From: Mucilaginibacter sp. OK268
Lineage (GTDB): Bacteria; Bacteroidota; Bacteroidia; Sphingobacteriales; Sphingobacteriaceae
Assembly (NCBI RefSeq): GCF_900103125.1
Contig: NZ_FNJV01000003.1
Span: 982,589-1,046,588 of the forward strand
DNA: 64,000 bases
Reading direction: 5' to 3'
Position numbers and translations under genes: made by a program. The notes below the pieces were generated by a model. That model was not told the DNA's origin, did not search any database, and saw only the letters and a list, made by a program, of their open reading frames with translations. Shown here piece after piece: positions 54,360 through 63,647 of the stretch (position 1 is its first letter; every line of letters begins with the position of its first letter).

Positions 54360-54971
54360 CTATTCTGCCTTTTTTATCAGTTTTAATTTTAATCCTAATC
54401 TTTTTATCGAAGGTAATTGGTCGATTGGAAATGACTGATCATAAGAAATTTCCTTCAAATGATTAAGCGATCGAATGTCGGCTATTAGTTTTTTACTATT
54501 GTTGTAAGTGATATTTTCAATTATAAGATGTTGAATCGGCAAATCCCGAACAATACTTAAATTGTCTAACGAAACAAACTCGAATCTTAAGCACTGTACT
54601 TTAGTAAAGCTCTTTATCCATATTGGTATTTGGCAGGCTTTAATTTTATCATCCATTCCTACCGCAAAAGTAGGTTTCAAAATAAGCTCTTTTACGCCAT
54701 ATATATTTTTCCTTAAAGATAGTGGCAAGCTTTCAATGCTAAACTCTGGCGTTATGAAAAGCCTGAAAGGCTCTGTTTCGATACCGAGAACAACACACTT
54801 TGGATCAACAAATAATATTTTGCCCGTGCCATTTAAAGAACTCAAATCGGCCGCTATGGATCCGCTGCCTTTTATTATCGACCTTGGAATTTCCTGTTGA
54901 TCTGACTTTTTCATATAGTTATTAAAGTTAATAACTATTGGCAACAAAATTGCAAAAAGGCTTACTTTCAT
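54360..54971 (-). CDS. Unrecognised protein in immunity-gene position
   Basis: A 203-residue protein that I do not recognise. It has a hydrophobic N-terminus (MKVSLFAILLPIVINF), which could be a signal or anchor. The C-terminal half has a leucine-rich-like run of beta/alpha segments (VQCLRFEFVSLDNLSIV, LPIQHLIIENITYN, IRSLNHLKEISYD, LPSIKRLGLKLKL), each 20-25 residues apart. It starts 65 bases after the stop of the Rhs gene on the same strand, is small and markedly more AT-rich than the Rhs body. Those are the usual marks of an immunity gene for the upstream toxin tip, but no family match supports this. Confidence 0.6.
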   Translation of the reverse strand: MKVSLFAILLPIVINFNNYMKKSDQQEIPRSIIKGSGSIAADLSSLNGTGKILFVDPKCVVLGIETEPFRLFITPEFSIESLPLSLRKNIYGVKELILKPTFAVGMDDKIKACQIPIWIKSFTKVQCLRFEFVSLDNLSIVRDLPIQHLIIENITYNNSKKLIADIRSLNHLKEISYDQSFPIDQLPSIKRLGLKLKLIKKAE

Positions 54972-55036
54972 GGGATTCTTATTAAATTATATGATTTTGA
55001 ATATACTTAATATAAGGCAAACTGCATATAAATCAG

Positions 55037-58000
55037 CTATGGAAACATCATTATCACATTAGACTTTGGAAGCCCAATCCATTGAAGTGGAGTTCTAGTT
55101 GAAGCTTTCCCGTCGGTAAACCACCCCTTAATTATGGTATCTAATTGTTTTATCAACTCTTTAGAGCCTTCATTTGGTGTATATATTCTATTATCCAAAA
55201 AACCATCTCGAACATCCATTCTCGCATACGTGAAAATTTCTGCCAGTTTAATTTTTATATCACCCTCTGTTAATTTTTCCTTGGTCCATCTACTCCTGTC
55301 AGAAACCATAACATTTAGACTTGATATTTCCACATGCAATGTTCGTAAATTCAGAGGATTTCTGAGGTCATAAGTAACTTCTTCATATGTTACATTCGTA
55401 TAGTATGCGTTTCCTATCTTCCTCAAATTAAAGACGCCTGGCGAGGTTGGGATAATATATCTTATATCCTCGGCCCCCTGATTGGCCCCTCCATAATTAA
55501 AAGAAGTATTATAAGTATGGTTTGTAATGTTCTCTTCCTTTTTATCATTATCCCATATGCCAATCGTATAGTTAAACGAATAGTTCCCGGTCAAAGAGTT
55601 AGGCCCATTTTCAAACCCAATCACTGCCTGGTGGTAACTGACGTTAGCATTGGGATTCTCATAAATAAGTTGACTGACTGCTAACCCGGCAGACATTGCA
55701 CTTTGCTCCCAGGCACCGATACGGGCTCCTTCACTAACGGCAGTGCTGCCACCATGAACACCATCATGAAATCCATCGAACCCGCCATTGTTCCTCCCGA
55801 TGCCACTATTATTGGCGCCACCGCCTCCACCTCCATCCGACAAGAAATAATTTCCTGTAATTCCATTATATAATTGGTCCAGTACAAAATCCCATTGGGC
55901 CTGGCTCAGGTTGCCTAGCGGATCATTCATCATCACTGGGATATTGTTTGCATATTGATACCCGGTCATGCTTTCAGTAGATTCTGCCATCGGGTCAACA
56001 CCAGTCCACCTTCCTAAAGCGGCATCGTAGTTCCGGTAAAAGGTCTGGTAATAATCGGGCAGGTTACCAAAGTCGTTCTGCCATTCACTGCCGCCATTGT
56101 ATAGTAGCTTATTATCGTTGGTCGGCGTTGCTACCGTACTGCCCGGCATGATGAGCCCGAAAGCATAATAACTGTTCTCCTGCCGTACTTTGGCTGCACC
56201 GCCCGTACCCGTATTGTCAAAGGTCACCCGTACATTGCCCTGCTGGTCGGCAATGGTATACTCCCTTGTCAGGGTACCACCACTATTTAACACGCGTCCT
56301 TCAGGCATAGCGAAATATTGTAAGGTTCCATTCAAATATACAAAACCATCTATATAATCCGTCGTGGCCTGTAAAGTAGCCACACCGCCCACGTTATCAT
56401 ATTGCCGTTTTTTTAACAATGTACCATCCACGCTGTAACTGTAATCAATATAGCGGTTAGCCGAGGAACTGAAATAGATCCTGTCCGTCCGGTTAAGCAC
56501 ATTATGCGCGATGCCCGAAAAGCCTTTATAAGGGTCGGAAGTAAGGTTGCCGTTGCCATCATAGGTATAGCTGCCCGTGCCTCCCGTCAGGTTGCGGAAA
56601 CCCGCTCCGGTATAGCTGGCTGTTGTACCATCGGTAACTGACAATAACTGGTTAGGATTGCTGCTGCTATAGGTATAAGCCAGGTTATCGATGCCAGTAT
56701 GCGTGCCTGCGCCCTGTGTGGCGCTATTGCGGTACAGGCTCAGGATGTTGCCATTCTGGTCATAGCTGATCCGGTCCTCGTCCCAGCCATGGGTGGTGTT
56801 AAAGGCTCCCGTGCTCGCCGTGGTACGCTCGGCATATATAGCCGCTGTATCCCGGTTCAGGGCATCGTAATAATACCGGAAAGCCCGCTCATAACTGCTG
56901 GTGCCGCTGCCGTCCTTGCTCATCCATTTGACCGCTGAAACTTTACCGTTGTAATAAGCGGTATTGCCCAGGTTGGCATCGGTCTTGTCATACAGCAGCT
57001 GCAAGCCGAACACATCATTCGCGTCGCTATTGGTCACCCCGGCATCATTGCTCAGCTTGCTGTTATTGATGCTCAGCAGCTGTCCCCGGATATTATAGCG
57101 CATATCCACATTTTGCAGGTAGGTGCTGCCACTCACGAAACCCAAACCTTTTTTGATCACCAGGCCCAGCTCATTATACGTATAGGCGGCTACAACGGAA
57201 GAACTGCCCCCGTTATATGCCTGGCTAACTGAAGTGACCCGATACCGGTGGTCATAAGTAAAATTGGTTTGTACCGTGATGGTGTAAGGCATAATCGTCC
57301 CGGTCACTTTTACTACTTTGCTGATCTGCGGCACACCCGTGAAATCGGGGACGGTCGTTTTGGTGTCCGTCAGGGTCAGTATGCTGGTAAAGTTCAACTG
57401 ATTATTACTCTGGGTTTGTATGGGGTTACCTCTTTTATCATAAAAAGTAGCCCTGGTGATCCAGGTACCGGCTGCTATGCCGCTACCGATAGTGGCCAGA
57501 CACGTTACTGTAGGCACGTCCTTCACCGCGGCCGAGGTGGCGGTACCTTCACCGGGCAGGCCCTGGGCCATGTAGCTAAAATTAGGCGTACCATTCATAT
57601 CCACATCGTAATCATCGTAATAGGCATAGGCCAAAGGCGCGATACTGCTTGAGGGGAAAACCACATTGGTATAATAACCTGTCGAACCGGCTGATGAGCG
57701 GCTTTCATACCAGTTGCTGCCATAATTGGCGCTGACCCAGGTTTGCATAACTGTACGACCGATATGCGTGGCATCGGTATAGACACCCTGACTCGCCACC
57801 CGGCCTTTGACATCATATTTGATATAATTCCATTGGTTACTTACCCGCATATTAGAGTCCTGCATCAGTACCGGGCGGTTATATGGATCATATATGATCA
57901 GCATCTTACCCTGGGAGGGCATGTTTTTTTCTACTGGGCGACCCATGGTATCATAAGTATAGTGAAACACCAGGTTTTTGAGGGGAGCTGTATTCAGGTT

Positions 58001-58819
58001 ATAGCTATTGGTCGCCAGCTTGTTTACCGCCAAGGGCGGGATGGTATAACTCAGCATGCCCGCGTAATTGTATACGTAATAAGTATCCAGGTTACCGCTG
58101 GGAAGTACCTGCCTTTTTAAAATGGTCCGGCCGGATGCGTCAACAAAACCCAGCGTTTCGCTGTTGTCCTCATCCTTGCCATCGGTCACGGCCAACGTAT
58201 TGTTGGCATAATAAGTACCCGCGGTAAAAGTACCGTCAGGGTTCCAGACCAGGATATTACCATCGGTGGCGCTGCTGTTGAAACGGTAGATGACCGTTTT
58301 GTAATGCTGACCGCTGGTGGGTTGAAAGCCGTTCCCGGCCATACCTACCTGCAATACGCGTTGTAATGGGCTGTTCTCGAACACCTGCTGGGCATAAGGG
58401 TTGGCGTCGGTGGCGATCAGGTATTGCGAGGGCTGGTTATAAAAATTAGGCTGGGCAGTGTTGATGGCTGTAGAACGGTAGCTGCCGGAAGTATCTGTAG
58501 CTTGCCCGGCATAGGGTAAATAACTGATGGCCTGCCTGCCCAGGTTATCGTAGGCCATCGGTTGTATGAGGTCGCGTTGGGCAGGGCTGGCTTGCACGGC
58601 GATACTTTGTAGCGTACGACCGAAGCCATCACTATAAATCCGGGTGGTCTGCTTTTGTGTATTGGTCAGCGCATACAGCGCCGAGTCGGTGGTGATGCCA
58701 GGTACTTTGACATTTTCCTGCTGCATAAAGCCGTGAGGGGTCTGGGCAGACGCTTTTCCAATGCCTGTCAGGAGCAGGATCGTGTATATGATAAAGGTGT
58801 AATATAGCTTGCGGTTCAT
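55037..58819 (-). CDS. Rhs/YD-repeat polymorphic toxin-like protein
   Basis: A 1260-residue exported protein (signal peptide about 1-25). The N-terminal part (about 35-180, TTRIYSDGFGRTLQSIAVQA) resembles the DUF6443 region of Bacteroidota Rhs proteins. YD repeats occupy the middle (YDTMGRPVEKNM, YNELGLVIKKG, YDQNGNILSLYR, YDGNGNLTSDP). The Rhs core ends with YYQTFYRNYDAALGRWTGVD, QYANNIPVMMNDPLGN (residue 970). The remaining 290 residues form a C-terminal tip with a Gly-rich linker (GGGGGGANNSG). I cannot assign the tip to a known toxin family. Codon/base use shifts to higher AT in the tip. Rhs proteins build a beta-cocoon that encloses a cleaved toxin. It follows the SpvB-like gene by 33 bases. 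Confidence 0.9.
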   Translation of the reverse strand: MNRKLYYTFIIYTILLLTGIGKASAQTPHGFMQQENVKVPGITTDSALYALTNTQKQTTRIYSDGFGRTLQSIAVQASPAQRDLIQPMAYDNLGRQAISYLPYAGQATDTSGSYRSTAINTAQPNFYNQPSQYLIATDANPYAQQVFENSPLQRVLQVGMAGNGFQPTSGQHYKTVIYRFNSSATDGNILVWNPDGTFTAGTYYANNTLAVTDGKDEDNSETLGFVDASGRTILKRQVLPSGNLDTYYVYNYAGMLSYTIPPLAVNKLATNSYNLNTAPLKNLVFHYTYDTMGRPVEKNMPSQGKMLIIYDPYNRPVLMQDSNMRVSNQWNYIKYDVKGRVASQGVYTDATHIGRTVMQTWVSANYGSNWYESRSSAGSTGYYTNVVFPSSSIAPLAYAYYDDYDVDMNGTPNFSYMAQGLPGEGTATSAAVKDVPTVTCLATIGSGIAAGTWITRATFYDKRGNPIQTQSNNQLNFTSILTLTDTKTTVPDFTGVPQISKVVKVTGTIMPYTITVQTNFTYDHRYRVTSVSQAYNGGSSSVVAAYTYNELGLVIKKGLGFVSGSTYLQNVDMRYNIRGQLLSINNSKLSNDAGVTNSDANDVFGLQLLYDKTDANLGNTAYYNGKVSAVKWMSKDGSGTSSYERAFRYYYDALNRDTAAIYAERTTASTGAFNTTHGWDEDRISYDQNGNILSLYRNSATQGAGTHTGIDNLAYTYSSSNPNQLLSVTDGTTASYTGAGFRNLTGGTGSYTYDGNGNLTSDPYKGFSGIAHNVLNRTDRIYFSSSANRYIDYSYSVDGTLLKKRQYDNVGGVATLQATTDYIDGFVYLNGTLQYFAMPEGRVLNSGGTLTREYTIADQQGNVRVTFDNTGTGGAAKVRQENSYYAFGLIMPGSTVATPTNDNKLLYNGGSEWQNDFGNLPDYYQTFYRNYDAALGRWTGVDPMAESTESMTGYQYANNIPVMMNDPLGNLSQAQWDFVLDQLYNGITGNYFLSDGGGGGGANNSGIGRNNGGFDGFHDGVHGGSTAVSEGARIGAWEQSAMSAGLAVSQLIYENPNANVSYHQAVIGFENGPNSLTGNYSFNYTIGIWDNDKKEENITNHTYNTSFNYGGANQGAEDIRYIIPTSPGVFNLRKIGNAYYTNVTYEEVTYDLRNPLNLRTLHVEISSLNVMVSDRSRWTKEKLTEGDIKIKLAEIFTYARMDVRDGFLDNRIYTPNEGSKELIKQLDTIIKGWFTDGKASTRTPLQWIGLPKSNVIMMFP

Positions 58820-58852
58820 GGTTCGGTCCTCTTGTGATCGTTTAGGTAATGA

Positions 58853-61800
58853 TTATTCGATACCTCCCGAGAAGTGGGAGCAGTCAAAGGTGGATACCTG
58901 GAAATCCAGCGTCGTCGCATTGCGCAGGTCAATACTGAACGTATAGGAATTGGAAGAAACCCAGTCTGCGCAGGAATAGACACCAGCCTGCGTACTCAGG
59001 ACCACGGCGTTATATCCTGCCCCTGTACCGGCATTAAAATGTGTCGCACCGGTCAAATTGATCTGTACCGAGTAATTACCCTGCAATACCTGGCCGCCCT
59101 GCAAGGTGCCGCCCGTAAAATTGTAACTGGTGCCGCCACCAACGGGCGTAAAAATGACCGAAGTGATGTTGCCGCCGCTGGTGGTAAAATTGCTGTAGGT
59201 GAGCGGAACCAGCATGGGCGATACCGTGATAGTCTTCGGCGCGGTGATGATATTGCCGTACAAGGGTGAATGGATAGTATCCCGCAAGGTATAGGTCCCA
59301 CTGCCATGATAAGTATGTGTCGGGCTGATCAGCCCTGCGGTCAGCGCTTTGGTGCCATCACCGAAATCCCAGGATACCGTTGTTCCCGCTGCCGCACAGG
59401 GATCCGAACCGGTTATGCTGAAAGAGACCGGCGTGGTATTGGTGACGCTGGTATTTCCGTAGATAATGGGTTGATACGTATAATGATCGCCGGCATCTTG
59501 GGCTGTAATAAACGTGTTTTTCTGCACGATGTTTTTATCCTGGTCAAAGGCATACAATACCCGGCCCCAGTTGTCATTCTTATAATAGTTCGAGACACCA
59601 TTCGTATTGGTCGCGGCTATTTTGTAATAGTAAACCGGGTCATAGGTCGCTGTAGCTACACTGGTCACATCCGGGTAAAACAGGATATCGTCAATAGAGA
59701 TGCTCGTGTTGGAGGTAAAGCTGACTGTGTAGTTGGAGGATAAAGTACTCATAGGTATTTTTAGCTCATAGTATTTCCAGCCACCCGTTGTATAGCTAAT
59801 GGTGGGATGACTGCTGATGCCGGTCAATGTCAAACTCAGGGTCCCGGACGATGGTGCATTGATCCAGATCGAGAAAATATAATTAGCAGCCGCAGCATTC
59901 CGTGTCAATGTTACGGAGCTGACGGTCTGCGTGCCGGAGGTCAGACCCGCGGCATTACCAGCGTGACTGCCCACCGGGCTATAAGAAGCGGTACCCGCGA
60001 TGGTAAAGCCATAGGGTGTAGCGCTGGGCTGATCGCTGTCAAAATTTTCGTAGGCGACTTCCCCGTATGCGGCGTTATTGAAAACGGCTATAGGTTGTCC
60101 GGCAAAATGATGGGGCAGTGTTGTTTTGATATGTTTAAAGTTATCATCCACGGTGAGCGGGAAACCGGTTTTATCATAAGCGGTATAATTGGCCGTACGG
60201 ACATAGTGGGTCGAATCAAAGTTCAGTACCTGACCAGCTATCGTCATCGGTATAAAACCCGACAGGCCGTCCGGCTGGACCATTTGATATTGGCGGGAAG
60301 GCAGGTAAAGGGTCTTGCTTCCTGGTGTTACACCTTTAAGCAGCGTCAGGGCAGCGGATATGGTTTTGGTCGTTCCGGCGCGGGTTACCTGCTGGTAACT
60401 TTCTACAGGCGCATTGATATGTTGTTGCTGCAGGTTATAGATCGCCGTTACGTTGGCATTCGTGCCGGAAGCCGCGGTATAATCTTTGACATAACTGATC
60501 TTACTGGTCACCACACTACCATCACTGTTGGTTGATTGTTGTTGGGTCAATAGCTTATGGTTCGCGCTGCCGTAGGAATATTGGGTACTGTCCGCCCGGG
60601 CCTGCGTCAGCGTCGAAGAATCATATACTTTATTGACCACCTTGGTGGTCAGTTCACCGGTATTATAATAAACGGTGTATTTGTTATAGGCTTTGACCAG
60701 CAGGGTACCGTTCACATTATCCTCCACCCGGAAAGCGGCTATAGGTGTTGGGTTAAAGGAGCGCTGATAAGTATAATAGGTTTCGCTTACCTTTTTGGGT
60801 GTGGCATCCCCGTTATAGCTGATCGTGCTGAGGGGCAGGCCCCGCTCAAAATCATAATTGGCATTGGGGATAAAAGGATAGGCATACACCCCGTTGCTGA
60901 CCGGTCCATAAGTAGAGGTGCAATTGGTGCGGGCCACATCATTGATCGTTGGGGTCCAGTCTATCGTGCTACAGCCGCTGCATACCGGGACTGCGCTGGC
61001 ATCCCAATAGGTAGCTGGTACGCTGTAGCGGTATACGGTACTGCCGGCCCCGGTCTGGCTGAATTTGACGTATTCATACATAATGGTATGGTCTTCTTCG
61101 GAGAGATCATGTGAAGAGAGGACGCTGGCACTGGTCCATAAGGCCAGCCCGGTATTGGCCCCGCCGTAGGGAATCGTAAAACTAAATTGCGGCAGGGATA
61201 GGGGCTTACCGCTGGAAGTGCCGGAAGAAGGATTGGTATACGCATAATTACGGATGACATTATTGGTAGAGCCGGTACCAACCGAATCAATGATCTGTTT
61301 TACCCGGATACCCCCACCCTGTACAGTCGTAGCAGAGGGGACATCATAATAGTCGTTGGGTTCATAGATGATATTCGAGTTCCCTTTTTCGGCCGTAATG
61401 ACTTTGGTCAGCGATCCCGCGGCTATATTGGCCGGATCAACAGCACGGCTAACCCCGCTGAGAGTATACGTATAGGCGGTGCCGGGCGACGCGGAAGCCC
61501 TGACCAGGTAACGCGGATAAGTCGCTGTCGATGGGTTGACATAGATGGTTGGCAGTCTCGAGGTGCTGCTGCCGGGAGCAGTCGTATAATAGCCCCAGTA
61601 ATCATACTTGTTTTGCGAAGAGTCGGGCAGCGTGGTTGTATAGGAACTACCTGTAGCGGTTTCCCCTGCATAGGCGAACTGGTAATTCACCGGTGACCCG
61701 CACACGGGCTCATCGTACGTCCTTAAGAACTTACGGGTAAATCCGGTGGGGGAATAAACAACATCACTATACCCAAACAGGAAATACCGGGCTGTTTGTC

Positions 61801-62836
61801 CTCCATTCTGTAAGGCAATAGAAGAAATTACAATTTGCCCGGCTGTAGTAACCGCCCAGTTAAAGTTGAGCTGTGTTGGAGATACCCCGTACGCGCTGTA
61901 TACCTGGACCGACAGAAGAATATAAGGTGTATTGGTTTCGCTTACTCGATATTGTACCGCGGCAGATGTTGCACCTGAGACAAAAAGGGCTACCGTATCC
62001 GTGATTGCCTTGGATGGTGCGGGTGTCGTGTAATTTAAAATAATTGCATTGCCACTGACATCGGTCATGTTGATCAAGCTCCAGGTGTCATAATAGGTAA
62101 TGCCGTACTGGTATTGCAGGTATTTGTTCTTCAAATAGACATTGGTCCCGGCGATCGTTTTCCGGGTCACTTTGTTATTGGCGGGAAAAGCATCGATATC
62201 ATTGCCAAAAAGATAGGAGATCCCTTTATCATTGGTAATGGTAAAGGAAGTGATCAGGTGAGATGCGGGATCGGTCAGGTAAGTGATCGTCAGGTCCTGA
62301 TAATTCACCGGCTTGAAGGTATTACTGACCCGGTCATAAAGAAGCTGACAGGATAAGCCTGGTGCATTAACATAATACCGGTCGGGTTCAGAATCATTCC
62401 GGTAAGAAAAATGACTATTGATATAGCTGATATCCGTGGTTTCATTCGCGCATGTACTGCCATTATTGGCGATGGTAAAACCGGCGATACTGTTGGCCGC
62501 CGTATCCAGGCTGCTCATCCAGCCGAGCCGCGGATTGCCCGCGTCGTCTTTGGTGACATCATCAGGCAGACCCTTTACTACTCTGGACACCTGTCCGCCT
62601 ACTTTCAACTGCCAACCCATACCGGCTGAACTTTCCACGTCTTTAGTCTTGATGCCGTCGCCATAATAACTCAGGCTGACCGGCAAGGCCATTTGCCCGG
62701 CGCTCATCGTGTAAACCGGAATATTAACCGTGGAGGCCCCCGTCAGCGGGTTTACACTGACCATGTTCTGCGCCGAAACTACGGTGCTGATTAATGAAAA
62801 CCCAATCGTGAAAAAAGAAAGTAAATTTTTACCCAT
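58853..62836 (-). CDS. SpvB/Rhs-like partner protein with PKD domain
   Basis: A 1327-residue exported protein (signal peptide about 1-22). The start VNPLTGASTVNIPVYTMSAG, then LPVSLSYYGDGIKTKDVESS and AGMGWQLKVGG, is typical of the large Rhs-associated proteins of Bacteroidota, with similarity to SpvB/TcaB-type N-terminal regions. Central repeats follow. A carbohydrate-binding-like jelly roll is likely at about 930-1060, and a PKD domain at about 1125-1215 (TVSWDFGDGTKALTA, Trp1156; HTYHGSGTYTLRD). No Rhs core or toxin tip is present. It is encoded 33 bases before the Rhs gene and probably forms or delivers a surface assembly with it. Base composition of this pair is more GC-rich than the rest of the window. 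Confidence 0.85.
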   Translation of the reverse strand: MGKNLLSFFTIGFSLISTVVSAQNMVSVNPLTGASTVNIPVYTMSAGQMALPVSLSYYGDGIKTKDVESSAGMGWQLKVGGQVSRVVKGLPDDVTKDDAGNPRLGWMSSLDTAANSIAGFTIANNGSTCANETTDISYINSHFSYRNDSEPDRYYVNAPGLSCQLLYDRVSNTFKPVNYQDLTITYLTDPASHLITSFTITNDKGISYLFGNDIDAFPANNKVTRKTIAGTNVYLKNKYLQYQYGITYYDTWSLINMTDVSGNAIILNYTTPAPSKAITDTVALFVSGATSAAVQYRVSETNTPYILLSVQVYSAYGVSPTQLNFNWAVTTAGQIVISSIALQNGGQTARYFLFGYSDVVYSPTGFTRKFLRTYDEPVCGSPVNYQFAYAGETATGSSYTTTLPDSSQNKYDYWGYYTTAPGSSTSRLPTIYVNPSTATYPRYLVRASASPGTAYTYTLSGVSRAVDPANIAAGSLTKVITAEKGNSNIIYEPNDYYDVPSATTVQGGGIRVKQIIDSVGTGSTNNVIRNYAYTNPSSGTSSGKPLSLPQFSFTIPYGGANTGLALWTSASVLSSHDLSEEDHTIMYEYVKFSQTGAGSTVYRYSVPATYWDASAVPVCSGCSTIDWTPTINDVARTNCTSTYGPVSNGVYAYPFIPNANYDFERGLPLSTISYNGDATPKKVSETYYTYQRSFNPTPIAAFRVEDNVNGTLLVKAYNKYTVYYNTGELTTKVVNKVYDSSTLTQARADSTQYSYGSANHKLLTQQQSTNSDGSVVTSKISYVKDYTAASGTNANVTAIYNLQQQHINAPVESYQQVTRAGTTKTISAALTLLKGVTPGSKTLYLPSRQYQMVQPDGLSGFIPMTIAGQVLNFDSTHYVRTANYTAYDKTGFPLTVDDNFKHIKTTLPHHFAGQPIAVFNNAAYGEVAYENFDSDQPSATPYGFTIAGTASYSPVGSHAGNAAGLTSGTQTVSSVTLTRNAAAANYIFSIWINAPSSGTLSLTLTGISSHPTISYTTGGWKYYELKIPMSTLSSNYTVSFTSNTSISIDDILFYPDVTSVATATYDPVYYYKIAATNTNGVSNYYKNDNWGRVLYAFDQDKNIVQKNTFITAQDAGDHYTYQPIIYGNTSVTNTTPVSFSITGSDPCAAAGTTVSWDFGDGTKALTAGLISPTHTYHGSGTYTLRDTIHSPLYGNIITAPKTITVSPMLVPLTYSNFTTSGGNITSVIFTPVGGGTSYNFTGGTLQGGQVLQGNYSVQINLTGATHFNAGTGAGYNAVVLSTQAGVYSCADWVSSNSYTFSIDLRNATTLDFQVSTFDCSHFSGGIE

Positions 62837-63647
62837 GTTAGAGTTGATGAAAAGTTCAGGTACTACGATCTAAGTTCTGAAAAGAACACCCGCAAACAGG
62901 TGCATTCGCGGGCTTGTGGAAGGTGATAAACCTTTTGTCCTCAGCAACTTGAATCAATCAATAATAATCATATTATTTAAGTTTTAATACACTACCAGGC
63001 ATATTATTTTCAATTAACTTTTGATTAGAATATATTACATGGGAGGTAATTCAATTGTGCTCTGATTTGATATATTTTCTTAAAACGATCAATAAAATAT
63101 CCCTGTCCATATCAGGAAGGAACCGCAAAAAAGTATGCTACACTGCCGGTTATGCAGAGGTGTCATTTTTTTACTCAAAAGGGGCTTCATTATAATATCA
63201 ATGAGCACACCATTTCATTTTCACTGCTTAGGCACCCAAAGCGCAAGGCGGATGAAATGTAAAGGCCGAAGCACAGCTAAAAAACAAATTAAAATGCTTC
63301 GCTTGTACAGCCTTTACATTTCATCCGCCGGTCGCTACCTTTGCCGGTCGCGGTGAAATGGGATCGTATTTTTCGGCGGCGGGAAAGGCAGGTGTGTTAT
63401 AAGGAACGAATTTCACTCCCGCCAGCGGCAGCTAGGCTGACGGCGCCATAAGCCCGGCGCGATAGCGTGAGGTGCAATAAAGCCGCCTGCCGTTACTGCG
63501 TGGTATACATGTCGCTTAACTTTTCAGCAGCAGGGTCGGGAAATGCGAAATCAACCTCCTGCCATTGCCGCTGAGTGTAAGCACCTTAGCTGTCGCCGCC
63601 ACTCTTACCCACTATCTCATATCCGTTTTACCGTCATTTTTAAACTA
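62837..63647. other. Intergenic region with inverted repeat, possible element boundary
   Basis: An 811-base gap. The first part is AT-rich and should hold the promoter of the SpvB/Rhs operon. A large inverted repeat occupies 63210-63361. From about 63370 the sequence becomes GC-rich with several GCCGCC/GGCGGC-type short inverted motifs, unlike the neighbours. The short frames here have no protein character. Confidence 0.5.
63210..63361. repeat. Large inverted repeat element
   Basis: Perfect 20-base arms, 63247-63266 (GGCGGATGAAATGTAAAGGC) and 63310-63329, with a 43-base centre that has further GAAGC/GCTTC pairing. Outer copies of CCATTTCA (63210) and TGAAATGG (63354) extend the symmetry. It could be a miniature element, a long transcriptional stop, or part of a transfer origin. 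Confidence 0.6.

Noticed and set aside
59807..61114. Long plus-strand frames (242 and 185 codons) opposite the SpvB-like gene
   Set aside because: Antisense shadows favoured by the higher GC of this gene; amino-acid composition is unnatural.
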